Counted from the stretch's first letter, positions 13,261-26,504 are shown. The stretch is 64,000 nucleotides of DNA from Timema cristinae (GCA_039000515.1 JBCFYV010011164.1:49796036-49860035), one strand, 5' to 3'. Program-made: numbers and translations. The notes: generated from the sequence alone by a model not told the origin.

Positions 13261-14949
13261 GTTGTGTAATTTTTTTAAATCTAGGCGTTTACTAGTTCTA
13301 AATGTTGTAAATATATTTACTATTAATTTTTCTGAAAAATGTTAACAACTGGAAACAATTATATGGCACACATAGGTGTTGTCTATTTCAACATCCTATG
13401 GTGTTTGAATACCTTTGATGATCTCATATTTGAAGTTCTCATATTTTAACTTAAAATTTATTATATTTGAATGAAAACTATATAAAAGTGAAATAAATTA
13501 ATTTGATGTGATTTACTCCATTTTTGGTGCTTTTTACTATGTTTTTTAATCATTTGTTGTTCCAATAAAAATTATTGTTGCTCTGATTGCACATGTTGAC
13601 TATTGAAAGGTTGAAAGTGCTCTTCCAATGTTGGAAGAGTCACCTGAGTTATAATGCAAACAAATATGCAGTTGTATGGCTTGTTATTGCATAATTCAAG
13701 AAATGCATTTGTTTGTTACATAATTTAAATAGTGTTGGACTTGTAGGCTTCTTGTATTAAGAACCATGATGAATTTGTTAGTAATATTGTATGGTTGTGT
13801 GAACTAAACAGAGCTTGTACAATTTGGTTTTATTATTAATTTTTTTGTACAGACCAGGGTGGTCATTTAATATTGTTTATATAGTGTATTGGTTTACATG
13901 CTCTCATGTAGAAAGAACCCTTCTTACAAACAGATACTACTTTTTTATTATGATTCAAAATATGTCACGAGCTTGTCTTTTACAATCTTGCTAACCAAAT
14001 AAGGGTTCACTCAGGGGCAAATACTTTTATATGGAAATATCTGTAATAGTTTTTTTTTTTATTAAACTTGATTCAAAGCCATCCCAAAACTATTTAATAA
14101 ACATTTAAAGAATGATAGAAGGGCCAGGCCTAACACTTACCAGAAAACTGTAGGTCCAAAAAGTTAATGTTAAAAAATGACTAAGTTCAGTCAGTGCTCT
14201 TATTTATTTGCTAAAAAAAAAAAGGTCTGAAAAATTACAGCTATGTGTTTGGTGAATATCTGGACCAAAATTTCTCTTAAGGGTGTAGGCCTTACTTTTC
14301 TTCTATTCCACTTTCAATGTTTAATTAATACAGCCAGTTGATGCAATTTTTTCCTTCATTTAAAATTATTTCCTAAGTTGTTGCGAAGTCTCCTTGAGAC
14401 ATTTTGCGGGTGAGATTGAATGGCCAGCCTGTGTTGTTATAAAGTGCCTCCTGAGGCAGCAATAAACTGAGAAGTCTTGCATTGTATGTAAAAATGGTCA
14501 TGTAGTTGGTTGAATGCACAATGTGGATTTAATAAAGCTGGTAAAAGACGCAAGGCAGGCTTTATCTTTTGTAAACATGTTATAACCTAACCTCACAATG
14601 TGCCATTGGGTAATATCTTCTCCTGTATCCCTTTCGTAATTTTGTGCTTTGAGGTTATATCTGCATACTTATACTAATGTGATAGGGATGTACCTGCATT
14701 TGTATGGCAGGAGAGCGGGAGACCATTTAGAGAAACCAACTTATAACACATTGTTAAGATTTAAATTTTGACCTTCCTATTACTAGTAACCTAGAAAAGA
14801 TATTGTCACCATTGTTTGCTTGCTCACAAGTGCAGGATCTAGGGCTCGGCGATACTTGAATTTTGAGCCGGCTCACGATGAGATCAAACGTTTTGTAGCA
14901 CATCTTTTTGAGCTCTCTCTGATGGACATACAAATAATTTTATTTTATT
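13261..14949. other. Noncoding AT-rich stretch
   Basis: No gene is seen. Two AATAAA signals near 14460 and 14530 lie in slightly more GC-rich sequence and could be a distal transcript end. A perfect 9-bp stem, CTCTTCCAA/TTGGAAGAG with a 2-base centre, lies at 13620-13639. Confidence 0.5.
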
Positions 14950-15192
14950 TAGCACAACGTCTTACTGCCCGTTCGGGTTATATGCTTAAGTATTAATTAC
15001 ACATGTAGGTTCGGAATAGGGAGGTTGAATTTAGAGGAAATGAACCCACATTTGCGTGGAGGGAGTGAAAAACCATTTAGAAAAAACCCCACCCAGTTCA
15101 CCCTACTGAGATTCAAACCTCGATCTCCCCGTCCTCGGCAGTCTAGCTCAACACTTAACTAGCGCGTTAGCTAACTACGCCACCAAGGCGGG
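14950..15192 (-). mobile_element. SINE family A (tRNA-derived), nearly full length
   Basis: On the minus strand it runs from a tRNA-like head (box A-like GGCGTAGTTAGCTAACG, box B-like GGTTTGAATCT), through the body with CAAATGTGGGTTCATTTCC, to the tail ATAACCCGAACGGGCAGTAAG and TTGTGCTAAATAAAA. It is moderately diverged from the fresh copies at 58.7 and 63.4 kb. Confidence 0.9.
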
Positions 15193-15301
15193 TAATCGCT
15201 TTTTAAAACCCAATGGCAGGTATAGGCTATTTAATTTGGATCATATCAACAGTTTCACTTATAGATCATTTGGTAACTTAATTAACATTAATATCAAATT
15301 T

Positions 15302-15577
15302 GGGTGACCTGTTGGTCTAGGGGTAAGGTGTCGGACTTCTATGCTGGCGGCCGGGGTTCAATCCTCGGTCCCGGCACAGATTTATCTGATTTCCAAACCC
15401 TTCCTTCACCTCTGACAAGACATCTTGTGAATGTGGGGAATGCCAGGCCGCCACCGTGGTTCGGATTCCACGTTAAACTGTAGGTCCTACATTTCATCTC
15501 ACAATCACCCTACCATTACACATTAGCGTAAGTGCATATAACCCGAACGGGTAGTAAGACGCGGTGCTAATAAATAA
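15302..15577 (+). mobile_element. SINE family B (tRNA-derived), full length with perfect TSD
   Basis: The head GGGTGACCTGTTGGTCTAGG ... GGGGTTCAATCCTCGG is tRNA-like but different from family A. The body (CAAGACATCTTGTGAATGTGG, ACGTTAAACTGTAGGTCCTA) is also different. The tail CATTAGCGTAAG ... ATAACCCGAACGGGTAGTAA GACGCGGTGCTAATAA is the same as in family A. A perfect 13-bp target duplication TAATATCAAATTT lies at 15289-15301 and 15578-15590, so this is a young LINE-mediated insertion. Confidence 0.92.
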
Positions 15578-15825
15578 TAATATCAAATTTCACATTAATA
15601 ACATGATAGAGCTATAAAACCACTCTCAATCGGTAAACTAATTCAACAGTTTCGTCCATTTTGAAGTTGCATTTCCATGACAAGGCAATGAAAATAAAAA
15701 TAGCTAAGTAGATCAATAATACTTGAATAATCATCATTTTTACATGGTCCCTTTCTAAAATTATATTTTCTGTTAAATTAAAAATTTAACATAAGAATAC
15801 ATATTACGCACCTATCCCTATCTTG

Positions 15826-16870
15826 AGCTAATTCTATCTAGTCTATCTCATTACACCTTATATCTCTCAGGTCTCTAAATTTTATCTTCCTCTCTGGGTC
15901 CATTAGGTTTGCCATTCAATACCTTGAAAATCATTTCTAGATACTCTATTAGCACTGCATGTCCTGCCCACCATAACCTGCAGGATTTTATTACCCTAAC
16001 AATGTCTGGTGATGAGTACAGAGTATACAGCTCATCATTATGTAGCCTCTCCACTCCACTATCCTCATCCAATTTCGGACCAAATATCTTCCTAAGCACC
16101 TCGTTTTCAAACACCCTCAATTTATTTTCATCATTTAAGGTAATAAGCTATGTTTCGCACCCATGGAGAACCGGTAAAATTATGGTTTTTAAATTCAGAG
16201 TTTTACATTTCTTGACAGCAGGTGAGATTCCAATAACTTGCAGATCGAGTGATAATAAACATTTCCCGACTGTATTCTTTTCCTTGTTTCTATTTTAATA
16301 TTGTTATTTGCTCCTTAAAATTGTTCCTAAATATTTGAATTCATTAACCCTATCAAATGATATGTTTTTTTGCTGCATCTAAATTATCGTCCTCAATCTG
16401 TGTTCTCAGTGTTATTATATACTTAGTCTTTTCAGCGTTCACTTCTAAACCTACTTCCTTACTAGCCTCTAATAAAGTTTCTGTATTTCTTGCAACAGCT
16501 TCCTTACTATTAGCTAACAAAAATAAAGCATCTGCTTTTCTTAATAACTGCACTTTACTGTTTAGTATTTAGTTTAACCCTTCCCTACTCTCTTGCATTA
16601 CCCTGATAGCATACTCTAGGGCTAGATTAAAGAGTAATGGGGAAAGTGCATCTCCTTGTTTCAATCAATTATGAATTCCGAAAGCATCCGAGATCCAACC
16701 CATACCCTGCCACGCGTATATCTCAAACATACCTCAATTAGCTTGACACATTTTTTTTTGTTTTTTCCAAACTTAACTAAAATTTCATATAATTTTTTCC
16801 CTTTTTACTGAATTATAGGCCTTTTTTAAAGCTATGTATAATTGATGTAGTGTTATGTTAAAATCCCACT
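15826..16870 (-). mobile_element. RTE-like LINE remnant (reverse transcriptase end and C-terminus)
   Basis: Read on the minus strand from high to low coordinate, fragments are LKQGDALSPLLFNLALEYA (about 16.6 kb), NSKEAVARNTETLLEASKEV and GLEVNAEKTKYIITL (about 16.4-16.5 kb), then RVFENEVLRKIFGPKLDE and the WAGHA motif (15.9-16.1 kb). These are the palm/thumb and post-RT segments of the RTE-type endonuclease/reverse transcriptase polyproteins common in insect genomes. The YADD position reads KADALFLL, so the catalytic box is lost. Frames are broken and no endonuclease is seen. It is a 5'-truncated dead copy. Confidence 0.85.
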
Positions 16871-17279
16871 TTTTTTTCTAATGTTTGCCGCACAGTAAAA
16901 ATCTGACCTTTTGTTTATCTATTACATCAAAATCCACACTGATGATCCACAATTATTTCCTCTACATATGGCGTCAATCTCATTAAAATTATGTTGGATA
17001 AAATTTGATAACATGTTAGTAGCAGTGAGATACCTCTATAGTCATTACACTCTGTTTTATCTCCCTTTTTTGAAAATTAGTATTAATATACTTTTCTTCC
17101 ATCCTTGTAGCAATACATCATGTTTCCACATGGAAATTAGTATTAAAAATTGAATTGAAATAAATTTTGTAATATAATTTCTAATGAAAACCCATAAAAA
17201 GTGAATGTGTTAACTGCACATTTAGGAATTTAATTGGAACCGAAGAAGTGATATTATATTATCATCATTATTACTATGT

Positions 17280-18345
17280 GCTATTTCTTATAACAGTCCA
17301 TTCCTTTTATCAATGAACTTAGACCGACAATGCGCCCTGCCTCTGCCTCCTTCAGTGCCCAGAATTTCTTTTGAGTCGTGCAATATTTGAACCCTCCTTC
17401 CTCAGCTCCTCTATGATGTCATGTAGAATACAGCAATTTCTCCTAAGGATGTGTTTGATCCAGTTTGCTTTGCACTGAAGGATCACATCCAAAATGGTTC
17501 TCTTATCGCCCACTCTTCTTAGGACTTCATTTGTCACCCTGACTGTCCACCTGATCTTCTCAAGTCTTCTCCAGCACCACATTTCAAAGATTTCTTAAGT
17601 ATTTATTTTCAATCTTGCTAAGAGTCCAAGGTTCTGCTCCATACAATGTGATTCTCCAAATGTAGCATTTCATCATTTTCTTCCTTAGTTCCAAACTCAA
17701 ATTGCTGGTCAGCAGTAACTTCTTATTGAAAGCTTTCTTGACCATGGCGATCTTCGTCATAATTTTCTTGGTGCAGTAGGCATCCTTTGTTAGCAGACTT
17801 CCCAGGTACTTGAACTGCTCTTTGTTTTCCAACTTGTGGTTTCCAATTTTGATTTTCAGCGGCTCTTTATTTTTTAAAACACCCACACTTTTGACTTAGT
17901 AATGTTGATTTCCATGCCAAATATTTTCCCTAACACCAATTCTTACAACTCTTATTTTTGGCCAGCAGTGTGTTGATGACGACGCAGCCTCCTATCCTGA
18001 AATTGCCACATCCCTCTTGACCATCCCTGTCCCACTCCTCTTCCTATCTCTACGCTGTTGGTCTCTCCGACATTCAGCCTTACCGTCACTCGCTGTCCTA
18101 GGTCAGCCCTCTGAACCGCCAGATGATGTCAATCTTCTTGAGTATTTCCATCAGTTTTTTTCATTTTACTCTATCGAATTTTTCTAGTCAATGAAACCAA
18201 TGTAGACGTCCTCCTTGACTCCCAGCATTCTATCTGAAATTATTCACAGCATCTCGATGGAAGCTCTGGATCCTTCTCCTTTTCTGAATCCACTATATTT
18301 AGGACTAGTAAATGAAATATGAAACATTTCAAATTTATAACTGTG
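17280..18345 (-). mobile_element. Second broken LINE (endonuclease/RT type), C-terminal part
   Basis: The minus strand reads, in order, an RT motif A region with stop codons (DVYIGFID then stop, about 18.2 kb), KIGNHKLENKEQFKYLGSLL, TKIAMVKKAFNKKLLLTSNL, CYIWRITLYGAEPWTLSKIE and EMWCWRRLEKIRWTVRVTNE. These are characteristic of the YLGS ... MWCWRR end of RTE/CR1-like polyproteins. The sequence differs from the neighbouring fragment at 15.8-16.9 kb, so it is a separate insertion. The 3' end runs into an ATTATTA-like tail near 17250-17280. Stops and frameshifts show that it is inactive. Confidence 0.83.
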
Positions 18346-21300
18346 ATCAGGCGTGTGTTCCCCCCCCCCCCCTCTTTCCTAAGAAATGTTTTAGTCAATG
18401 TTTACAATAATAACTAAAAATTGTAATCTATGTTAGAGTCACTATTTGTTGTACTGTCACATAATATCTCACTAGCCAGTTGCTTTGCGTGTCAATAATT
18501 GATTTAAATTTAAACACATAATTTGAACATTGTGGTAGCCAGCATAATCTAGAAGTGGGCTGTATGGAAACATTTTTAAAAAAAACAAGGAAGATCTCGC
18601 CTGAAGAATGTTGTTTTAGAAAAATGAGATTTTAGTTCCTTATAAGCTCTAATTTCCCCTCATGTCTTTCACACTATTACATCATTATAAAGTAGGAAAA
18701 GGAATATGCCAACAGTGTAACCCAACTCAACCAAACGTGTGGTTTCTTGTAAAGCCATCAACCAACTGTCAATAATGGCAGACAAATAAGGAGAGGGAGG
18801 GGGGAGGTCTCATTGGAGAAGTAATGGAAAAATAGTGGCAATTCAAAATTAAAAGCAACAAAGTACATTTGGACTCAAAGACTGAACATAATTTAATTAA
18901 TAAAAATTAATAAAATACATAAATAAATAAATTGATTTTTTTTTTCTAAATTACTTTCCAATTTTTAGGAATTTTTCCTCCGTAATTTCCTGAGGAGGAA
19001 CTTCCCTGGCCTTGTACTGAGAGAGGGTCCCATTCCCTCTCAAAAATCATGGCCATCCTACCCCCCTCTCGAAAATCCTGGATCCACCCTTGACTGATGT
19101 TTTCTTTTAGGGTAGTTAAAGTTACAGAGCCTTATTTTGGGGAAGTATTAGCACATTAAAATGTCAATTTTGTTAACTTTTTGTAATGTTGGTGTAGTTT
19201 TAATGTTGATTATTTTTTCTATAATATCTTTATTTGAGTGTTATTGTTTTTAAAGCGCTATATCTAATTTAAAAATCAATATTTCCATTTTTAAAACTTT
19301 TTCTTTTTAAAGTATTTACTATTTATAAAAATTAGTGTAATTCTTATTTTAAAAACATGTGTAGTTTTCATATATTATTAATATATCACATTTTAAAATT
19401 ATGAATATACTCATCTCAAACTTAATAGAGCTTTTGAACTATTTGACTCTAATAAAAATCCCAAGCTTGCAGACCCCTAGCAGATACATACCCTATTTCC
19501 CTTCACAATGTTTCTTGGGGCAGTACTAATGTCAACTGATGACCCCAGCAATCTGCATCACTGGTTTTGAATTGTTATCCTGCCCTCTTTGAATGAATAG
19601 TCACAAAGTTCACCAAGAGTTAATGTTTTTATTCTATTAAATATACAATATTTATCTACATTCATTGAGCGAGTTTGAAAATAACAATGATTACACTTGG
19701 TTCTTTTTCAAAGTTATTTATAATATTGTTTAGTTAAGTTTTGTTTTTACAATGAATATAAAAAATAGAATATTTTAATTAAAGCTGTTGAAGTTTTAAA
19801 TGCATTGACAATATTCCATTACACATTTCAGTGTTTTATATTATGTCATACTATGATCCTTTTTTGCTTACATCAATCAACCGTTGATTCCTTATTAACT
19901 AGTTATTAGCAGATAAACCCTGTACCAACAATCATTGATGTAATAAGGTTCCCATGAAACGAGATGTCTCACATCATATATAACTAGGGCTTTGACTACG
20001 ACTCCTATTTTTCTGTCAGACTTCTTCAAAAATAGCTAATATAAATTAATTATAATAACAAATTTACTGCAGTAAAATGCTCCAATACAGATGACTCAAT
20101 GGGAAACTTTTTTTTAAATTTGTGTCTTAAATAATAAAAAAAAGTATAAATAATGTTATAATATTATAAGTTTTTATTTTGAAGCCAAGGTTGGTACATT
20201 TTTACCAACTATGACTCCACAGCCCTGTATAAAACTAGTTGTAATGAAACCAGACCTTTGGCTATAATACATCAATGTTTCACAATTATTGGTTTGAATA
20301 TTAATATCCAGACATCCTGTTTCAACAAAACTACACAATGTTTTTATAAAACAAAAGTGTGACAGGATTATTTTTTTGTAATTCTGCACACAATATTTTA
20401 CAAGACAAGCCAGTTTTTGCAATGATTTAAATTTAGGACAGTAATGTAACAAAAAATGTGAGAAGTTTCATTTTTATACTCTACACTTGACTGTAGAAAT
20501 TATCTTTTCAAGTATACTGAGGTGAATCACAGCATTCTTTATTTCAAAACTTGGCTAAATTTTTGACGCATCTAACTGACTTGAAGGAATCTATGTTTGG
20601 TAAAGCTGTAAAATTTTCATTGTAATTTTGTGTTTATTCTGTTTCAATAAATGGTATGTTTTTGATTTAAGGTCTTGTGCTTTTCTTAAAACTAATTAAG
20701 CAATAAATCAATAAACCCAAATGGTCATCACAATAGTTCCAAAGTGGCTATGTCACAATTAAAAAATATGACTATTAGAACATATTCCAAGAATCATTTG
20801 TGGAATATTGTGAGCATAAAACATTTTCTAACTTATTTATATGGAAACATGATTTTTATGGATTTCACTCACACCTTGTGTACTCTTATTTATAGGTTGT
20901 AAAATTCCTTAAGGTAGGTAATAATGCCTTTCATTTTAACGGTAATGTGAGTTATTTTAACGAACCCTTCCATGATCCCACTTGTAAGAGATGATTTCAA
21001 CCCAGTGTGTTCTTTAATAGCCGATTATTATAAGATAGAGTTGTAGTTTTTTAACAATATAATTATTATAAAATATTCAGAGTTTGAAAGTACAAACTTA
21101 GATTCTGCACTAAATGAGTGAAAATAGTTATTTTCTTTGATTACCTTTTTTTTTTTTTAACTACCCAAGAAAATTTTCTTAACATGTATTAACAATTTGT
21201 CCGACTATGGCACTGTGCTAAGTAATAAATTATTTAATAACATTAAATGTTCATTAAAAAAACTACACCCCAATGAAATCTCATCGTAATAATCTGAATT

Positions 21301-22811
21301 TGACTTGTCAGCCATAGCTTTATTTTACAAAAAAAGAGGGTCTTTTAATATACATTATATGTCAGAGTGCAGAGGGGGTGGGGAGAAAGAATATGGCCCA
21401 GCCAATAGCTGGAGACTTCGTCGTCATCATCATACATGATATGGCAATAAAAATACAAATAATCTAGCTCAACTAGCTTCGTATCCTTGAAGATTATTAA
21501 CCCCCCAGGATTCTCACACAAAACTAAAATATAATAATGCCAATAGCGTGTTAGATAAAACTCACTTAAGTTTGACTAACAGGAAAAATAACTTCAAAAA
21601 GTCTATATTTACAAATAACTCATCCAATGTAAATATTTGCACATAAAACTCTACAAGGCTAACTTAACCGTCACTATATTTATGAGTTTATAATCAATTT
21701 AAATGTTAAATGGCAAATTAAGCTATTAGCTATCTTGAAAATGAGTGTTATATTTAAATATTTTTTTTACTCCAAACTTCCAATATTTTGAACTAACATG
21801 CACAGATTATCTGTAATGTTCAGCCCATCCAGCTTAAAACTAATAATATGTATGTTAAAAGCTAATTTACTTGATAGTAAACATTGTGATATATTTTATT
21901 TTACATAGTATTTATATCATTATATTGAAATTACTATTTCTTGTTTAGTGCTAAATATAAGTATCCAAATTAATTCAAATGGTGTATATTAATACAATAT
22001 ACAATCATTCAGTAAGGTCTTGTTAATATCTTAAGGGAAGGATAATATCAGATTCAAGATTTTGATACTAATATGAAAGCAATCAGTCTATATACAAACA
22101 CAAAATAGAAATTAATAATTATTACTGTGAATATTTTATACATACCCTTATTGTTCTACTTCTCAGTCAAAAAATACTTTGGCCTACAAATAATTGTTTC
22201 TAATCATTCACTTAAAAATATAACACAGGGCCACAATGATTAGTATTAAATAAATATCAACTAGTTTTAATTTGTTTATTACTTTGAAAGTCTTGTGTGT
22301 TTTTTATATATATATTGAAATGTTAACATTATATTTTTCATCACACAAGCTGCAATGATTTTCTGGCGATGTAATATGGCTAAATTATTATATTTTTTCA
22401 AACACAGGTCACAAGAGTTGTCATAATCATATGAAACAGTTTGACTTTGTATGCAGAAATTTCAAACTTACTTATTTCTTTGTTAGAAGGAAGAGTTGGT
22501 TGAGCTAACGAATTTAAATCAACATTTCATTGCTCAAATTATTACATTAACACAAAATAAACTCAAGCCACCCATCTACAACCTGTCAAAAAAAAATTGA
22601 CAAAAGCAACATTCAAGAAATTGGTGTGTATGTTTATATATATATAAAAAGTAGGGAAGTTTTGCTTTTAAGTACAATAAGTAGAGTAGTTTATATACTG
22701 ACAGGTAAAACAAGCTCATGAGAATGTGTTTTCAGGCCCTCAGTTATTGATGTTGAGACTAAAGTGGGGTGTGATAGGTTTTAACCACTTTTAGCTCTTG
22801 GTAGGTAATCT
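18346..22811. other. Noncoding stretch up to the first gap
   Basis: No exon is seen on either strand. A C homopolymer lies at about 18359-18372. A possible hAT right terminus lies at about 19060-19092 (reverse complement CAAGGGTGGATCCAGGATTT), but I could not find its partner. An AATAAA at 20646-20651 on the + strand follows AT-rich sequence and could end an unknown transcript. The missing last exon(s) of the minus-strand gene at 25-34 kb may lie here or in the gap, but none could be recognised. Confidence 0.45.
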
Positions 22812-22911
22812 NNNNNNNNNNNNNNNNNNNNNNNNNNNNNNNNNNNNNNNNNNNNNNNNNNNNNNNNNNNNNNNNNNNNNNNNNNNNNNNNNNNNNNNNN
22901 NNNNNNNNNNN
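22812..22911. other. Assembly gap, 100 N
   Basis: Exactly 100 N, the conventional placeholder for a gap of unknown size. Open frames that cross it are meaningless. Confidence 1.
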
Positions 22912-24445
22912 AGTTATCCAAATCTACATTCATGTATTCACACGCCAAGTCATGGGTTTTTAAAGCCCTCGCATTTAAAAGATGGGTACTCTTGGACCAC
23001 TGTAAGATGAACATGGTGACGTTATGCCAATGCAGGCCTCTCTAGTCTTATTTGTTCTATGACGTCATGTCGATGAAAGCAGCTCTAGTCTTATTTTTTT
23101 AGTCTATCTCCTAAATTTCTGTGTGTGCGACGATCCGACTCTATTTACAGTCACATCTGCACTGGGGCCTTATTTGGAGATGAAGGCCGCAAGGTTGTTT
23201 CGCGTGGGACACCGCACGCTACATCTCTCTCAGTCAGGTCTTGAACCCACGCACCTACCTGCTCCATTTCGACACACAGTCGCACCTCATATTTGCTGTT
23301 TTGATAGTTACACTTTCTCCCAGAGGATCTACCTACATTCTTGACGGCTGTTGTTTACATGCTCTCAGTCCGTTTTATGGAACTATTTCTCTATTATGTC
23401 TAAGATTGTACTCCCTTTCACCCTTCACCTACAAGCACCCTTTGTCATGTCAACAAGAAAGAGAAGAAATACTACAAAACTACTTATCTCAAAGAGAGAA
23501 GAAAGTTCTCTGCTAGTTCACAGATATCTTAAAAATATTGTGTGAGCTTATAAAAAAAAGCCCCTTTTCATCAAGAGCTCCACCAATATGCTTAAACAAT
23601 CGTCGAAAATGAGCTAACGTCACATTTTCTTCTATTAATAAAACTCAAAATATAGGGCTGTTAAGGTAAAAGAACCCTGTTGGAACTTTTAGACTTTATT
23701 TTGGAATGAAATGATAAACCCTTATTAAATATCGCGGGATTTGTGGACGTGTGCACCGCTCCAGTAGACGGTCCCCTTAAGGGCCCATTTCTCGGTCGAT
23801 TAGCCGGGATGTTAGACACAAGAATACACTCGAACAAGGACACGTAGCGAAGTGCGGTTACCTGCACCCTCTTAGGTGGCAGAATGGTCTAAGTTAGAGT
23901 AGATTCTTTCATGGCAATACAGGTATATATTAGTTTCAGCTCGTATACTCAATAATCTCGAGTCTAGACTGGCCGAATAGTGATGTGGGTTTAGAAAGTT
24001 TGTTGATTTATTGTTAAAATATCCGCCAGCTTGTGAAGCCGAGTTCCCTCATATAGGAAGCAATAAATGTCAATAATGACGTATAAATCAGAGCAATGGA
24101 TCTAAAAAAAAAAACACGCCCATGTCAGCTGTGTGGTTATAGTCAACCAAGATGTAAATAACACATAATCAATTGGAAGATGGTTGATTAAACATTTATC
24201 TGATATTTTCAAACACATCACAAAAAGTTTGTTGAAAAAGTCAACCGAAATAATTCTTAAGATACTATGATTATCTAGTTGATAGAAGATCTATAAAAAT
24301 TGTCAATCTAAAGACATCATAAATCATCAAAGTTAATTATTTCGTTCATAAATACCAAATAAGGAGATTGTCATATGGAGTTATCATTTAAGTAACCAAA
24401 AATAAAGTAGTTCTAAAACAAAGAAAAGTTGCATGACGAGTTGCA
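22912..24445. other. Noncoding stretch, possible tRNA-like repeat
   Basis: No exon is recognised. Around 23200-23260 the minus strand has a box-B-like GGGTTCAAGAC, which may be a decayed SINE head. The remainder is AT-rich without clear repeats. Confidence 0.4.
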
Positions 24446-24459
24446 GTATATCCAGCATT

Positions 24460-24689
24460 ATTATTACTATTAGTACCGCGTCTTACTACCCGTTCGGGTT
24501 ATACGCACTTACGCTGATGTGTAATGGTGGGTGATTGTGAGATGAAATGGAGGACCTACAGTTTAACGTGGATCCGAACCATGGTGGAGGCCTGGAATTC
24601 CCCACATTCACAAGATATCTTGTCAGAGGTGAAGGAAGGGTTTGGTAATCAGATAAATCTTTTCCGGGACCAAGGATTGAACCCCGGCC
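24460..24689 (-). mobile_element. SINE family B, 5'-truncated, with perfect TSD
   Basis: On the minus strand the element begins inside the tRNA-like head (CGGCCGGGGTTCAATCCTTG), continues through the family B body (CAAGATATCTTGTGAATGTG, CACGTTAAACTGTAGGTCC) and ends in the shared tail ATAACCCGAACGGGTAGTAA GACGCGGTACTAATAG. A perfect 14-bp duplication GTATATCCAGCATT lies at 24446-24459 and 24690-24703. Truncation at the 5' end with an intact TSD is the signature of target-primed reverse transcription that stopped early. Confidence 0.93.
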
Positions 24690-24849
24690 GTATATCCAGC
24701 ATTGAAATAAACTTTTCTGACACTTTTAAAAATTACTTTTGATAGTTTCATTTTATCGTGGTTGGCTACACAGCAATAGCAATAAAAATATGAGGAATTA
24801 TCGCTATCATATTTACACTGATGAAGAAGATATAATTTAAAGAAATTGT

Positions 24850-24935
24850 TCCCGCATTTGCGTGGAGAGCCGTTTAAAGAAAATCTCCTCACTCAGCCGG
24901 GATTCAAACCCCGACTTCTCCATCATAGGAAAATC
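24850..24935 (-). mobile_element. SINE family A fragment, head and central part
   Basis: The + strand CCCGCATTTGCGTGGAGAGC ... GGGATTCAAACCCCGACTTC matches the reverse complement of the family A body and box B. The 3' tail is absent. Confidence 0.75.
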
Positions 24936-25030
24936 ACACCAAACAAGGTTGTGCATAGTTTTTCTTATAACCTGTGAAAGGTTTGCCTGGCGGATGAGAG
25001 AATAAACAAGGTGATGTACCGAGGACTAAC

Positions 25031-25236
25031 CTGCTGACGTCCACCTCCTCGTCGTGGATCGCGGTGCCTCTGGGCGGGTGCCTGTGTCTCCTCGACTTGA
25101 CGGGTACCACGCCATCATACTCCCTCTCACGACCGTATATGCTGCCGCCGAACGGGTCCTCCCCGAGATAGAACTTCTGCACCACCCTGTTCTCGTGATG
25201 AATACCTCCTCTATCCATCATCTCCTGCTCCTCGTC
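25031..25236 (-). CDS. Unrecognised gene X, exon 5 of those visible
   Basis: Minus-strand exon between the acceptor CTCCCTTTCCAG and the donor GTTAGT. It enters in phase 0, matching the exon at 26829-27026, and leaves in phase 2. It encodes DEEQEMMDRGGIHHENRVVQ, KFYLGEDPFGGSIYGRERE, YDGVVPVKSRRHRHPPRGTA and IHDEEVDVS: charged, with Gly and Arg clusters and no membrane segment. The block VVQKFYLGEDPFGGSIYG looks like a conserved short motif, not random low complexity. An open frame upstream of the acceptor is intron. The gene must continue to the left, because the phase-2 end needs another exon, but none was found before the gap at 22.9 kb. Confidence 0.72.
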
Positions 25237-26162
25237 CTGGAAAGGGAGTTCACGTTTGTAAGCTCTTTCACGGCATTCGTCCGTCTGTCTGTCTGTTCTT
25301 CTCGACAATCGTCACAATAAGCACACGTTCCTTTAATGTTTCATACACACGCACGAGTTTCTCGTACTTAATTCAGTGGAGAAACGTGTACTGTAATAAT
25401 GATGGCAGCTATCATGAAATAACCAGCGTATTAATAGCTACTATGAAATACGACGCACATTATTTATGCTGTTATTGTTTTCATCCCTGGTTTGGTAGAA
25501 ATTAATGAAAAAAAAATCCTGCATATTTTCTGATTTTTAATTTTTCCATAAAATACACTTAATTAAAACCGCTTTCCTTGAAAAATACTTTCTTAGCAAT
25601 GATATTTCGTTTGACTTTATTCGAAAGACACTGATCAAGATGCTATAATATAAGACTACGTGTACGGTATCTCTTTTAGGGATGCGTCAGTACTTAAAAC
25701 ATCGCTAAAAACACTATGACCTGCACAATTACCAAATTACGTAAGATTATTATTATATCTACTTACTTTGCTAATTGTATACATTATAGATGGTCGTACA
25801 CACGGTAATAATATACTTGTGCTGAATTAAGAACTGAAACATCCCTCGTGTGTGTCGAGGTAGGGATGAAAAACTCCGGCCCGCGAGCCATTTACGGCCC
25901 GAGATACGATTTATTTAATTCTATCAGTGATTTAAAAATAGTTACTCACTAAAAAAATATTACCCCGGAAAAAATATATCATTACATTCAATAGTAAATT
26001 ATATTATTTTTAGATACTCTACCTATTTACTCCACTATAATTTTTTTAATGGATACACATAAGATTTATTTGAAATTTTCAGCGTGGTCCTTGTAAGGTC
26101 AGCTTTTATTTTAGTGTCTCAAAATAAAAAAGTTCTCCCATTTCTTCTCTAAATAATAATAC
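25237..26162 (-). other. Gene X intron, proximal part
   Basis: Intron sequence between the exons at 26829-27026 and 25031-25236. Around 25868-25910 the words GGCCCGCGAGCCATTTACGG resemble a hAT terminus, but no matching second end was found. No other feature is seen. Confidence 0.5.
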
Positions 26163-26270
26163 TTAGCACAGCGTCTCACTACCAGTTCGGGTTATGAGCT
26201 TAAGTACTAATTACGCTAATTGGTTGGAATTGGGAAGGTTGAATATAGATTAAGTGAATACGCATTTATG
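26163..26270 (-). mobile_element. SINE family A fragment, tail half, in a gene X intron
   Basis: The + strand begins TTAGCACAGCGTCTCACTAC followed by CAGTTCGGGTTATGAGCTTA and the body AATTGGGAAGGTTGAATATAG, the reverse complement of the family A 3' half. It is old and 5'-truncated. Confidence 0.82.
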
Positions 26271-26504
26271 ATTGAAAGTATAAACGTTCAAAAGAACATA
26301 ATTGAATATTAAAATACATTTAGATTAAACTCTTTGGCAAAAATGTAGGTTGTTTTGATCTTGTGTATTGTATAAGGGGCTTGAATAATAAAAAGGTATG
26401 AGTAACCCAAAATGTTGAATAATTAATAAAGTACTAAAACCTATTTTAGATGTTGTGTCAAAAGTAGCGAGCACGCAGTCTGAACGTCAAGCTTGTTTAG
26501 TATA

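Noticed and set aside
15302..15375. A functional tRNA gene at the head of SINE B
   Set aside because: It is the head of a SINE with a 3' tail and target duplication; pairing in the stems is imperfect.
19060..19092. Complete hAT element ending at about 19092
   Set aside because: One end resembles a hAT terminus, but no matching left end or 8-bp duplication was found.
22781..23014. Open frames crossing the first N gap
   Set aside because: Their continuity depends on N codons; the distance across the gap is unknown.
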